A stretch of DNA of 64,000 nt from Streptomyces sp. NBC_01231 (GTDB lineage: Bacteria > Actinomycetota > Actinomycetes > Streptomycetales > Streptomycetaceae), in the NCBI GenBank assembly GCA_035999765.1, contig CP108521.1:1178001-1242000 (forward strand), in the 5' to 3' direction. Made by a program: the position numbers and the translations under genes. The notes beneath the pieces were generated by a model, which ran no database searches, had not been told where the DNA came from, and worked only from the letters and a program-made list of their open reading frames with translations. Shown here one piece after another: positions 16,915 through 24,557 of this stretch (position 1 is the first letter of the stretch; each line of letters starts with the position of its first letter).

Positions 16915-16984
16915 CCGTACGGGCGGGGGCGGGGCGTCGGCGCGCTCGCGGACCGGGGCGGCCGGACGGCGAACGGGCAGCGGG

Positions 16985-17656
16985 TCAGTCCGCGGAGCGA
17001 GTGGCTTCGGCCATCGGCCGGTCCGTCGTACCGCGCGGCATCTGCCATGCCAGGCGGGCGACCAGGGAGGTCAGCGCCGCCAGGGACGCGACGACCCCGG
17101 CCGTACCGGCGATCCAGGCCGGCGCGAGGGCGAGGTCCAGCGCCCGTGACAGCCCGGCCGAGTGCACCGGTCCGCCTTCGAGCAGCTGACCGGCCGCCAC
17201 GGCCGCCGGGACCACTACGGCCACCGCGAGCGTCGACACGGTCGTCCGTACGGCCAGCACCAGCGCCAGGAACACGCACAGGACCGACACCGCGAGGGCC
17301 AGGCCGTAGACACGTACGGACGCGCCGTCCCGGTACAGCGGGAAACTGAGCACCCCGCACCCCGCGAGGGCCAGGACGGCGAACCGGGCCTGGGGGAACG
17401 GCGGTGTCGCCGCCCGACTCGGGTCTACGGCGGGGTCTGCCCGGCGTACGGGTATCGCGCCGAGCCCGAGCGTGACAGGGGCCGCCAGGGCCAGTGGCCG
17501 GGTCACGTCCTCCACCGACCGGTCCGCCACAGCGGCGCTCACCAGCTCACCGTCCGGAACGCCGTATGCGGAGGTGACCCGTCCGGTGCCGTGGGTCGAA
17601 TCGGGGAGGGGTATGGCGGCGGGGTTCGACTCGGGTGATGCGGGGCCGGTGGTCAT
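16985..17656 (-). CDS. Four-helix integral membrane protein of unknown function
   Basis: 223 residues from the ATG at 17656, which has GGAG seven bases upstream; a longer reading to 17728 adds 24 residues without such a site. A hydrophilic N-terminal 90 residues is followed by about four hydrophobic stretches (FAVLALAGCGVLSFPLY, YGLALAVSVLCVFLALVLAV, STLAVAVVVPAAVAAG, AGTAGVVASLAALTSLVARL). No recognised motif. It converges with the preceding coiled-coil protein and is divergent from the small DUF1232 gene. Confidence 0.6.
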   Translation of the reverse strand: MTTGPASPESNPAAIPLPDSTHGTGRVTSAYGVPDGELVSAAVADRSVEDVTRPLALAAPVTLGLGAIPVRRADPAVDPSRAATPPFPQARFAVLALAGCGVLSFPLYRDGASVRVYGLALAVSVLCVFLALVLAVRTTVSTLAVAVVVPAAVAAGQLLEGGPVHSAGLSRALDLALAPAWIAGTAGVVASLAALTSLVARLAWQMPRGTTDRPMAEATRSAD

Positions 17657-17923
17657 GCTGAGCTCCAGGGGAAGGGTGCGCCCGCGGTCGACGCCCCGAC
17701 GTGCGACACGCGGTGTTACGTCGACCATTACTAGGCTCCCCCGCGGCTGCGTGCCACTCGGGTGAGCCAGTGGTATGAGCGGGTCGTCGGCGGGCGGGTG
17801 CGCCCCTCTCGCGCCCCCGTCGATCCAGCGGCAACCAGTTGGCGGGCAATACCGGCGCCCGGAGCGGGAATCCGAGAAGTGGCGGCCGCACGACGCGGCC
17901 CGCCCCGACGAGGAGGACCGCCC

Positions 17924-18217
17924 GTGGACACGACCACCGGAGTGTTCGTCGCCGTCGCGATCCTCGCGGCCCTGGTGCTGGCCGTCGCGATCGCCCTGCT
18001 GGTGCGGCTGGTGCGGGCCAGGCGCAGCCTGCGGCGCGCGGGACTTCCGACGGGCCCGCGCTGGGTCTTCTGGGGCGCCTTGCTGTACTTCGTGCTGCCG
18101 ACCGACCTGCTGCCCGACCCCGTGTACCTGGACGACATCGGCGTGCTGCTGCTGGCGCTGCGCACCCTTCGCGCCTCCCCCGAGATGAGCGAGCCCGGGG
18201 CGCCGAAGCGACTCTGA
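17924..18217 (+). CDS. DUF1232 (YkvA-like) small membrane protein
   Basis: 97 residues from the GTG at 17924, which is preceded by GAGGAGG at ideal distance. A first membrane helix (about 5-28) is followed by basic residues and then the DUF1232 core: RWVFWGALLYFVLPTDLLPD and YLDDIGVLLLALR. The P-x-DLLPD and YLDD-x-G motifs are diagnostic. The domain occurs widely in small bacterial membrane proteins and its function is unknown. It lies upstream of the graspetide cassette on the same strand, 132 bases away, but that gap looks like a promoter region, so I would not place it in that operon. Confidence 0.78.
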   Translation: MDTTTGVFVAVAILAALVLAVAIALLVRLVRARRSLRRAGLPTGPRWVFWGALLYFVLPTDLLPDPVYLDDIGVLLLALRTLRASPEMSEPGAPKRL

Positions 18218-18230
18218 TCACGCAGCGTAA

Positions 18231-18260
18231 GGAAACCAATCACCCGTTCGATTCGTATAA
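18231..18260 (+). promoter_or_regulatory. Candidate tgmA promoter, ECF-like
   Basis: GGAAAC at 18231-18236 and GTATAA at 18255-18260 are spaced by 18 bases and lie 90 bases before tgmA. The -35 element resembles those used by ECF sigma factors. The assignment rests on two short motifs only. Confidence 0.3.
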
Positions 18261-18349
18261 GTCTCTGGGAGCCCTGGAAAGTCGGCGGCCATGGGGGGCC
18301 GCGGAGGCGACCGCCGTTCGATCGAGCAGCATTGGCAAGGGGAGAGACG

Positions 18350-18541
18350 ATGCAACCGTTCGCGCTCAACTACGCACGCCCATCGATGGAGTTGGACGCC
18401 ACCACTCCGTATGTCTACGACACCGGGCTGCAGTTGAACGTCCTCTTCGACGGGCGGATCGCCGCCCGCGATCACGCCCTGATCAGGGAATTGGGGACCA
18501 CCACGTCCACCGCGGGCTCCAAGACGCACTTCGACGACTGA
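18350..18541 (+). CDS. tgmA: ATP-grasp-modified RiPP (graspetide) precursor peptide
   Basis: A 63-residue peptide that opens MQPFALNYARP and contains PYVYDTGLQLNVLFDGR, both hallmarks of the putative ATP-grasp target RiPP family (TgmA). Its C-terminus, TTTSTAGSKTHFDD, is the presumed core: threonines, serine and lysine can be joined to the terminal aspartates through side-chain ester or amide bonds. The leader (about 1-49) is what the ligase would recognise. GGGGAGAG precedes the ATG; an upstream TTG is less likely. The ligase gene follows 16 bases after the stop. No protease or dedicated exporter is adjacent, so processing and fate are unknown. Confidence 0.88.
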   Translation: MQPFALNYARPSMELDATTPYVYDTGLQLNVLFDGRIAARDHALIRELGTTTSTAGSKTHFDD

Positions 18542-18557
18542 ACACGAGCCGCGACAT

Positions 18558-19544
18558 ATGACCGTGTTGATTCTGACGAGCGAAGAGGACGTGACCGCCG
18601 ACATGGTGGTCTTACACCTCAACGCCACGGGGGTTCCGGTGGTCCGACTCGACCCCGCCGACCTGACCGGCGAGGTCGCCCTGTCCGGTGAGTACGTGCA
18701 CGGCGCGTTCCGCGGCCATGTCTCGGCCGCGGGCCGCCTGGTGAGCATCGGGGGGCTGCGCTCCGTCTGGGTACGCAGGCCCGGGGTCCCGGCCGCCCGG
18801 GCCGCCACGCCCTCCTCCTGGCTGACCGAGGAGGCGTCCCAGGCGCTGTACGGCATGCTCCGGGGCAGCGACGCCCGCTGGATGAACCATCCCGACGCGG
18901 CCCGCCGGGCCCGGCACAAGCCCTGGCAGCTGCGCCTCGCGCAGCGTTCGGGGCTGCCCGTGCCGGCCACGCTCATCACGACGTTCCCGCAGGCGGCCCG
19001 GGAGTTCGCGGAGCGCTACCCGGACCTGGTGGTCAAGCCGGTCTCGGGCGCCCATCCGCAGGATCCGCCCCGAGCGGTGCCGACCAGCAGGGTCGCCCCG
19101 GACACCGACTTCTCCGCCGTCGCCTACGGCCCCACGCTGCTGCAACGGCGGATCACCAAACGGGCCGACATCCGTCTGACCGTGGTGGGCGACCGGATGC
19201 TGGCCGCCCGGAAGGCCGTCGCCGACGACGCGGATCCTGACGAGGTCGACGTCCGGTTCGCGGTGAACACCGCGTCCTGGCGCCCGACCGACGTTGCGCC
19301 GCGCGTCGCCGACACCGTCCGGGCGTATCTCCGGGACGCGGAACTGGCCTACGGCGCCTTCGACTTCGCCGAGGACGCGGACGGCACCTGGTGGTTCCTG
19401 GAGTGCAACCAGTCGGGACAGTTCGGCTTCGTCGAGGTGGACACCGGCCAGCCGATCGCGCGGAGCGTCGCGGAGTGGCTGGCGCGTCCTCCCCAGCCGG
19501 AGCGGCCGGACCGGGTCAACGGAACGAACGGGGCGCGGCGTTGA
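18558..19544 (+). CDS. tgmB: ATP-grasp ligase of graspetide biosynthesis (SAV_5884 family)
   Basis: 328 residues. The N-terminal domain has VWVRRPGVPAA-type loops seen in peptide-modifying ATP-grasp enzymes. The ATP-grasp core includes DLVVKPVSG (phosphate/adenine site), LLQRRITKRADIRLTVVGDR (sheet that contacts the leader peptide) and WFLECNQSGQFGF (metal-binding Glu and Asn). It should phosphorylate Asp or Glu side chains of TgmA and couple them to Thr, Ser or Lys side chains. It follows tgmA by 16 bases with only a weak ribosome site, suggesting coupling. Codon 19 is TTA (18612-18614), the rare leucine codon read by the bldA tRNA in Streptomyces, so translation may be restricted to late growth. 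Confidence 0.9.
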   Translation: MTVLILTSEEDVTADMVVLHLNATGVPVVRLDPADLTGEVALSGEYVHGAFRGHVSAAGRLVSIGGLRSVWVRRPGVPAARAATPSSWLTEEASQALYGMLRGSDARWMNHPDAARRARHKPWQLRLAQRSGLPVPATLITTFPQAAREFAERYPDLVVKPVSGAHPQDPPRAVPTSRVAPDTDFSAVAYGPTLLQRRITKRADIRLTVVGDRMLAARKAVADDADPDEVDVRFAVNTASWRPTDVAPRVADTVRAYLRDAELAYGAFDFAEDADGTWWFLECNQSGQFGFVEVDTGQPIARSVAEWLARPPQPERPDRVNGTNGARR

Positions 19545-19735
19545 GGTCCGGCCCGGGGCATACGCTGTGGCCCCGGCCGGGCGCCGGTTCCTGGAACCGC
19601 CGGTGGGGGCCGGATTCCTGGGGCCCGGTCAGGGGCGGGGTGTGGTGAACCGCGTCCGGGGCGGGGGTCCGTGAGCCGGATCCGCGTCCGAGGCGGGGGT
19701 CTGGTGGCCCGGTCAGGTCCGGGCGGCCGGTCCGG

Positions 19736-19966
19736 TCAGTAGGGGCGTGGGCCGGGCAGGGCCGCCCGCTGCCAGCCCGCGCCCGGGGACGCCGGACGGT
19801 CGGCGGGCTGGCCGGGATGAGAGCCGGGTCCGGGGCCGAAGGACTGCAGCGGCCGCATGACGTACTCCAGTTCCCTGGTCACGCGCTCGGCCTCCCTGCG
19901 TGCCTGAGCCGGGACGTCGCCGCGCTCCGCGACGAGTCGGTCGTAGATGGGGGAATCCTGGAACAC
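19736..19966 (-). CDS. Small conserved Streptomyces protein
   Basis: 76 residues from a GTG at 19966 with AAAGGCG upstream. It begins MFQDSPIYDRLVAERGDVPA and continues with a helical segment (ARREAERVTRELEYVMRPLQ) and a proline/glycine-rich tail. I recall short proteins with this opening from Streptomyces genomes, but no function is known. It is convergent with tgmB; the codon pattern and the conserved-looking opening support it as a gene. Confidence 0.55.
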   Translation of the reverse strand: MFQDSPIYDRLVAERGDVPAQARREAERVTRELEYVMRPLQSFGPGPGSHPGQPADRPASPGAGWQRAALPGPRPY

Positions 19967-20380
19967 CCGTCAACGCGCCTTTCGAGTCAGTGCCCATCAG
20001 CACGGGCACGAGTGCCGAGTGTAGGCGCCCCCACCCACAGGTAGGCGAATTCCGAAGGTGGACTTGACGCAGGCGCGAACGGCGGTGCGCTCTCAGGCTC
20101 CGGTCGGGGAGCCCGGCCGGACGATCACCAGTGCGGTGACGGTCGCCCGCCACGGGTTGAACAGGCCTGTGAGCATGGTGAGTTGGTCCGTGTCGCATCG
20201 AACGGATCGCGCGGCGGGCGGGCGTCGGCTCCCCCGCCTCGTTCCGCGAGCGGTTCCGCCGGGTGGTCGGCGCCACACCGCGGGCAGACCGCTCCGCGTT
20301 CCACGCGAGGACGGGCCCCCGTCCCGCAGCCGCTGCCCGAGGACCTGCCCAGGGGCCCGCGACTGCGGGACGGCACGGTG
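19967..20380. other. 414-base region with no recognisable feature
   Basis: Open frames here have no credible start sites and overlap each other in several frames, as expected at high GC. I see no strong hairpin, tRNA or operator. Confidence 0.4.
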
Positions 20381-20656
20381 TCACACGGCCAGTCGCAGCG
20401 CGTCGTCTTCCCCGTCCACATCCGTCGCGTCCGGTGTCGTACGTCCGGCGGCGAGGAGCAGGGCGTCCGCCTTGGCGACCGCCTCGTGGATGTCGGTGGC
20501 CGCCATCATCACGCAGAGCGTGTAGGTGACGTCCTCCAGTTCACGTGCGGTCGCCTCCCTTTCCCTCTCCGCCTGAGCCCTCTGCGCCTGGGCGATCCGC
20601 AGCGATGCGTACCGAGTCAGCAGCTTTCTGACGACCTTCGGGTCCGGAACGAGCAC
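20381..20656 (-). CDS. DUF5133 domain protein
   Basis: 91 residues, beginning MLVPDPKVVRKLLTRYASLR and containing ARELEDVTYTLCVMMAATDI, the conserved core of DUF5133, a short helical family restricted to Streptomyces and relatives. The middle (QAQRAQAEREREA) is a charged helix. Function is unknown; members are often found as lone small genes. The start at 20656 opens on the family's usual first residues. Confidence 0.75.
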   Translation of the reverse strand: MLVPDPKVVRKLLTRYASLRIAQAQRAQAEREREATARELEDVTYTLCVMMAATDIHEAVAKADALLLAAGRTTPDATDVDGEDDALRLAV

Positions 20657-20854
20657 GTAGCGCCCCTCTCTCGAGTTTTGCGCACCGTATGCCCGAACCG
20701 TGGCGGACCATTCACTTCCGGGGCCTTACGGCGCACAATTGGCGCAATTCCATTACTTCCTGCCCGGCGTACGCACCTACTGCTGTCGTGCGCCGTTCGT
20801 GCGCCGTCGGACGAGCTGTCCGCCGGGCAGCGCCGTGTACGCCCGCCCCGGGCC

Positions 20855-21427
20855 TCACTCGCCGAGCGTGCGGGCGAGTTCCGTGGTCGCGCGGGCGATC
20901 TCGGTGTCCTCCTCGGCCATCAGCCCCCGCAGGGCGCCGCGCCGGTCGCGGACCGCCTGCCGCGCCTTGCGCTCCCACACGACGTGGTTCTCACGGTGGT
21001 TGAGCAGCTTCGGGTAGACGGCGGCCGTACTCTCCCACTGTCGGGCGGCGGCGATGTTCCTGAGCAGTTGGATGATCTCCGCGCGGCAGGTCACCCGGGG
21101 CAGTTGGGCGAGTTCCCAGAGGAAGGGGACCGTGGCGGCCGTCGCCTGCTCCACGACGAAGCCGTACTGGCAGATGCGGCGACGCAGATCGGCGAGGGCG
21201 GCCCGGGCCGTCTCCGGGTCGCCGCAGGCCACGCTGGTGAGTAGCAGCGGGATGGCGGCGGCGCAACCGGTGGAGTCCTGGATCTCGCGCCACGGCACCC
21301 GGTCCAGAGCCGTCAGAGGCGTGGTCCTGGCCACCCCGGTGGGCGGCTCGTGGGGGTCTGTGCGCTCGGTGCCCTGCTCGTGCTTCGGAGCGGTGCGCAT
21401 GGCGTGGGGCCTTTCCGCGGCGGTCAT
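20855..21427 (-). CDS. HEAT-like helical protein coupled to RsbW-like ATPase
   Basis: 190 residues, mostly alpha-helical. After a hydrophilic 40-residue start come repeated amphipathic helices (REIQDSTGCAAAIPLLLTSV, ATVPFLWELAQLPRVTC, AEIIQLLRNIAAARQW) that resemble HEAT repeats. Its ATG begins one base after the stop of the upstream ATPase gene, so the two are almost certainly translated together and probably work together. A protein-protein interaction role in partner switching is an inference from that context. A second in-frame ATG lies at codon 10. Confidence 0.65.
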   Translation of the reverse strand: MTAAERPHAMRTAPKHEQGTERTDPHEPPTGVARTTPLTALDRVPWREIQDSTGCAAAIPLLLTSVACGDPETARAALADLRRRICQYGFVVEQATAATVPFLWELAQLPRVTCRAEIIQLLRNIAAARQWESTAAVYPKLLNHRENHVVWERKARQAVRDRRGALRGLMAEEDTEIARATTELARTLGE

Positions 21428-21428
21428 G

Positions 21429-22049
21429 TCAGATGGGAGGGCAGGTCGAGAGCCTGGCCCAGACGGTCTTGCCGGCCGGGGGCGTCAGGGTCCAACCCCA
21501 TTCCTCGGCCAGGGCGTCGACGATGAACAGGCCTCGGCCGTGGTCCAGCAGGGCGGAGTTGTCGGTGGCCGTGAACTCGGGCGGGTTCTCGCCGAGGTCG
21601 GAGACGGTGAGCAGCACATGGGCGGGGTGGAGCACGATCCCGAGCCACACCTCCGCCTTGCTCACGGGGGCCCTGGGTACCGCGTGCGCCACGGCGTTGG
21701 CCGCGAGCTCGGTGACCACGAGGGCGGCGTCGTCGCCGTGGTGCTCGAGCTGCCAGCGGCTCAGCGTGTCCAGGGTGAAGGCGCGGGCCAGGGCGAATCC
21801 CTCCCCGCTGCATCTGACGCGCAGGGCGGCGGCGTCCGGACTGTCGCTCGGGGCTGACGGACTCGGCACCGACGGGCTCGGTGCCGGTGAGCTCGGGGAC
21901 GGCCGCATGGCGACCTCCGCCGGACGCCGCTGTGCCGGGAGGCCGACGAGGGGCGCTCCCGCTCCCCCCGTGCCGGGCACAGCCTGGCCCGGCGGCCGGA
22001 GCACGTGATGCGCAGGTGCTGACACGGCATCTCCCTGATGCGACGTCAA
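21429..22049 (-). CDS. RsbW-like anti-sigma regulatory ATPase (HATPase_c_2)
   Basis: Up to 206 residues. The first 70 are proline/serine-rich and probably disordered; the ATPase domain runs from about residue 75 to the end. It has VVTELAANAVAHAV (N box with the Mg-binding Asn), VSDLGENPPEF and DHGRGLFIVDALAEEWG (G boxes). Such small GHKL ATPases act as anti-sigma factors or serine kinases in Streptomyces and recur beside WhiJ-like regulators. The start is uncertain: ATG 22049 or ATG 21908. A palindrome overlaps its putative promoter at 22085-22120. Confidence 0.82.
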   Translation of the reverse strand: MTSHQGDAVSAPAHHVLRPPGQAVPGTGGAGAPLVGLPAQRRPAEVAMRPSPSSPAPSPSVPSPSAPSDSPDAAALRVRCSGEGFALARAFTLDTLSRWQLEHHGDDAALVVTELAANAVAHAVPRAPVSKAEVWLGIVLHPAHVLLTVSDLGENPPEFTATDNSALLDHGRGLFIVDALAEEWGWTLTPPAGKTVWARLSTCPPI

Positions 22050-22084
22050 GAGGGGGCGTCATCCAAGGGGTTGACGCCGTAGCT

Positions 22085-22114
22085 ATTATCCACGCAGACG
22101 GCGTCCGCGTGCAA
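22085..22114 (-). promoter_or_regulatory. Putative promoter of the ATPase gene
   Basis: Reading the minus strand, TTGCAC (22114-22109) and GATAAT (22090-22085) are separated by 18 bases. The -10 fits the housekeeping consensus well, the -35 partly. The -35 is inside the palindrome at 22109-22120. Confidence 0.45.
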
Positions 22115-22120
22115 TTGCAC
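22109..22120. promoter_or_regulatory. Perfect 12-bp palindrome, candidate operator
   Basis: GTGCAATTGCAC is its own reverse complement, and AATTGCACGA is repeated directly a few bases later (about 22126-22135). It lies between the divergent ATPase and DUF397 genes and overlaps the putative -35 of the former, the position expected for an autoregulatory operator of the nearby HTH protein. Confidence 0.5.
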
Positions 22121-22234
22121 GAGAAATTGCACGAAAGACAGGTGGGACTGGAGGGGCCGGGGGAACCCGGCCCGTGCCACCGGGGCGGCCGGGCGCAGCG
22201 CCCGGCGAGGAACGTGAACAGCAAGGAGACTGCG

Positions 22235-22465
22235 GTGCCACCAGTACGGAACGGAGTGCGGGCGAGTTCGCTGGACGCCCGCTGGATCAAGAGCCGGCAC
22301 AGCAACGCCGAGGGCAACTGCGTGGAAGTGGCCACACTGGTCGACGGGGATGTCGCGATGCGCAACTCCCGTGATCCCGACGGCCCGGCGTTGATCTACA
22401 CGCCGGCCGAGGTGGCGGCGTTCGTCGCCGGAGCGAAGGAGGGCGAGTTCGACCATCTGCTGTAA
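22235..22465 (+). CDS. DUF397 small acidic protein
   Basis: 76 residues from the GTG at 22235 with AAGGAG at ideal spacing. RWIKSRHSNAEGNCVEVA, VAMRNSRDPDGPALIYTP and EVAAFVAGAKEGEFDHL are the three conserved blocks of DUF397. These proteins are almost always encoded next to an HTH/DUF5753 regulator, as here, and have been linked to developmental control (WhiJ/BldB type) and to toxin-antitoxin-like behaviour. It is followed after 99 bases by that regulator. Confidence 0.88.
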   Translation: MPPVRNGVRASSLDARWIKSRHSNAEGNCVEVATLVDGDVAMRNSRDPDGPALIYTPAEVAAFVAGAKEGEFDHLL

Positions 22466-22508
22466 GGCGGCGGTCAACTCCCTTACGGCTTCGAACACAT
22501 GCGGTGCG

Positions 22509-22530
22509 ACACTACGCAGTGCGATAGTGT
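22509..22530. promoter_or_regulatory. Inverted repeat upstream of the HTH regulator
   Basis: ACACTA (22509-22514) and TAGTGT (22525-22530) form an inverted repeat with a 10-base spacer, and GTGCGA occurs twice in the same stretch. It lies 35 bases before the start of the HTH/DUF5753 gene, suiting an operator or promoter element. Confidence 0.45.
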
Positions 22531-22564
22531 GAGTCGTCTCTGTGCCGGTTTATTGGGAGCCAGG

Positions 22565-23479
22565 ATGTCCCCCGAGTCACATCGCATCTCCCGCCTACAG
22601 CCTTACCTGGACCGGCCCGAGCCGGCTCCGACCCTGTTGAAGATGCTGGTGGGCGTGCAGTTGGCGGGCTTCCGCGAAGACGCGGGGCTCACGCAGGAAC
22701 AGGCCGCGCGAGCCCTGAAGTTCAGTCCGGCGAAGCTGTCGCGCATCGAGTCGGGCAAGGGCCGACGGCCCCCGGCCGAGACCGATGTCCGCGCCCTGCT
22801 GGAGCTGTTCGGCACCGACGACTACGAGGCGTCGGTGCTCCTCAAGCTGCTCCAGCGCGCGGGTGATCCGGGGTGGTGGCAGCGCTACGACAAACGGTTG
22901 ATGCCCGAGTGGTTCGACCGTCTGGTCGGCCTCCAGGAGGCGGCGGCCGCGATCCGTACCTTCGAGATCCAGTACGTGCCCGGGCTGCTGCAGACACCGG
23001 ACTACACCCGGGCCGTGGTGGAGCGGGGGCTTCCCTCGGCGGCCGCGAGCGAGGTGCGGCGCCGGGTCGAACTGCGTACCCGCCGGGCGCAGTTGCTGGA
23101 GCGTGCGGACGCGCCGCAGTTGTGGGCGATCCTCGACGAGTCGGTGCTGCTGCGGGTCCTGGGCAGTCGTGAGGTGATGCGTGACCAGCTCGACCATCTG
23201 ATCACGATGGCCCAGCGCCCCCATGTGACGGTGCAGATCGTGCCGCTGGACGTGACGAACGCGTCCGCGCCGGCCATCCCGATCACCTATCTCCGTTTCG
23301 GCGGTCTCGATCTGCCCGACGTGGTGTACCTGGAGCACATCAAGAGCGCCAACTTCCTGGAGGACCGCGACGAGACCGAGGAGTACCGGTTCGCCCTGGA
23401 CCGGCTGGCCGACGACGCGCTCGAACCCCGGGACTCCTTGCGGTTGTTGCGGGAGACGAGGGAGCAGCGCTACGGCTGA
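22565..23479 (+). CDS. XRE-family HTH regulator with DUF5753 domain (WhiJ-like)
   Basis: 304 residues. An XRE helix-turn-helix lies at about 28-85: QLAGFREDAGLTQEQAARAL then FSPAKLSRIESGK. The remaining 200 residues are DUF5753, with EIQYVPGLLQTPDYTRAV and LDHLITMAQRPHVTVQIVP. This architecture is that of WhiJ and of Scr1-type TA-like regulators, which act with a DUF397 partner in control of development. The ATG at 22565 follows GGGAGC. With the DUF397 gene and the divergent RsbW-like ATPase it forms a recurring Streptomyces module. The DNA target may be one of the inverted repeats nearby. Confidence 0.88.
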   Translation: MSPESHRISRLQPYLDRPEPAPTLLKMLVGVQLAGFREDAGLTQEQAARALKFSPAKLSRIESGKGRRPPAETDVRALLELFGTDDYEASVLLKLLQRAGDPGWWQRYDKRLMPEWFDRLVGLQEAAAAIRTFEIQYVPGLLQTPDYTRAVVERGLPSAAASEVRRRVELRTRRAQLLERADAPQLWAILDESVLLRVLGSREVMRDQLDHLITMAQRPHVTVQIVPLDVTNASAPAIPITYLRFGGLDLPDVVYLEHIKSANFLEDRDETEEYRFALDRLADDALEPRDSLRLLRETREQRYG

Positions 23480-23616
23480 GCGCGGTGCCACCGGCTTCCG
23501 CTCCGGGCACATGGAACGCCCCGCCACGGGACCGGGAGGGTCACGTGACGGGGCGTCGTGGCGTCAGGGCACCGCCGGGCCGGGGAGGGAGAGGCGGCGT
23601 GGGCAGCGTCGGGTGG

Positions 23617-24435
23617 TCACAGGATGCGGGCGACGCCGCCGAACTCGATCCACTCGTGGGAGAGCTGGCGGGGGGCCACCTCGGAGTCGGGCCGCCAGGT
23701 GGAGACCTCCACCAGGCCCGGGGCGAGGATCTCCGTGCCCTCGAACCAACCGGCGACGTCCTTCTCCTGGCGCACCCGGCCCCAGTGGCCCTGGGTGGCC
23801 TGGTCCATGAAGTCGGTGACGAACTTGCGGACCTCGGGGTCCTCGCTGACCAGCTGACACATCACCACGAAGCTGCCGGGCACCAGCCGTTCGGTGACCC
23901 GGCGGGCCACCGCGAGGGGTCCGTCCGTGTCGCTGTCGGGGATGCAGTGCATCACCGAGTTGAAGAGCACGGCGACAGGCTGGTCGAAGTCGATCAGACG
24001 GCGGGTGTCGGGGTGCGAGAAGATCGCGTCGGTCTCCCGCATGTCCGCGTGGATGACGGCGGTGCGCTCGTCCTGTTCCAGCAGGGCCCGTCCGTGGACC
24101 AGCACCATGGGGTCGTTGTCGACGTAGACGACGTGCGTGTCCGGATCGATGCGCTGGGCGACCTGGTGGACGTTGTCCTGGGTGGGCAGGCCTGAGCCGT
24201 GGTCGAGGAACTGCCGGATGCCGTGGTCGGCCGCCAGCACCTTCACTACACGTTGCAGGAAGCGCCTGTTGTTCACGGCCAGCCGGCGGGTGCTGGGGAC
24301 GACCTTGTCGAGCTCCTCGCACGCCGCCCGGTCGGCCGCGTAGTTGTCCTTGCCCCCCAGGTAGTGGTCGTACATCCGCGCGGCCGTGGGTACGGCGGCG
24401 TCGATCGACGTGGACAGCTGCTTACCGGTCTGCAT
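23617..24435 (-). CDS. SAM-dependent methyltransferase, DUF574 family
   Basis: 272 residues from the ATG at 24435 with GGGGGAAAG upstream. AARMYDHYLGGKDNYAADR is the characteristic N-terminal motif of the actinobacterial DUF574 methyltransferases. FLDHGSGLPTQDNVHQVA is the SAM-binding loop, VVYVDNDPMVLVHG is motif II with the acidic ribose contact, and AVLFNSVMHCIPD follows. The substrate is unknown; the family is strongly expanded in Streptomyces. It lies 122 bases downstream of the aldo/keto reductase on the same strand and converges with the HTH regulator gene. Confidence 0.88.
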   Translation of the reverse strand: MQTGKQLSTSIDAAVPTAARMYDHYLGGKDNYAADRAACEELDKVVPSTRRLAVNNRRFLQRVVKVLAADHGIRQFLDHGSGLPTQDNVHQVAQRIDPDTHVVYVDNDPMVLVHGRALLEQDERTAVIHADMRETDAIFSHPDTRRLIDFDQPVAVLFNSVMHCIPDSDTDGPLAVARRVTERLVPGSFVVMCQLVSEDPEVRKFVTDFMDQATQGHWGRVRQEKDVAGWFEGTEILAPGLVEVSTWRPDSEVAPRQLSHEWIEFGGVARIL

Positions 24436-24557
24436 CTTTCCCCCAGCTTCGTGCCGCGCCAACTGGCCTGGCAGGACAGGGAGTCCATCCTAGGGACCGG
24501 ATGTTTGCCGGTGCCAGTCCATGCCGAGGCCGGCCACGAACGAGGGGTGGTGAGGGG

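Noticed and set aside
23617..24435. The DUF574 methyltransferase as a maturation enzyme of the graspetide
   Set aside because: Some graspetide loci have a methyltransferase, but this one is 4 kb away on the other strand and carries the general DUF574 opening motif, so I see no reason to link it.
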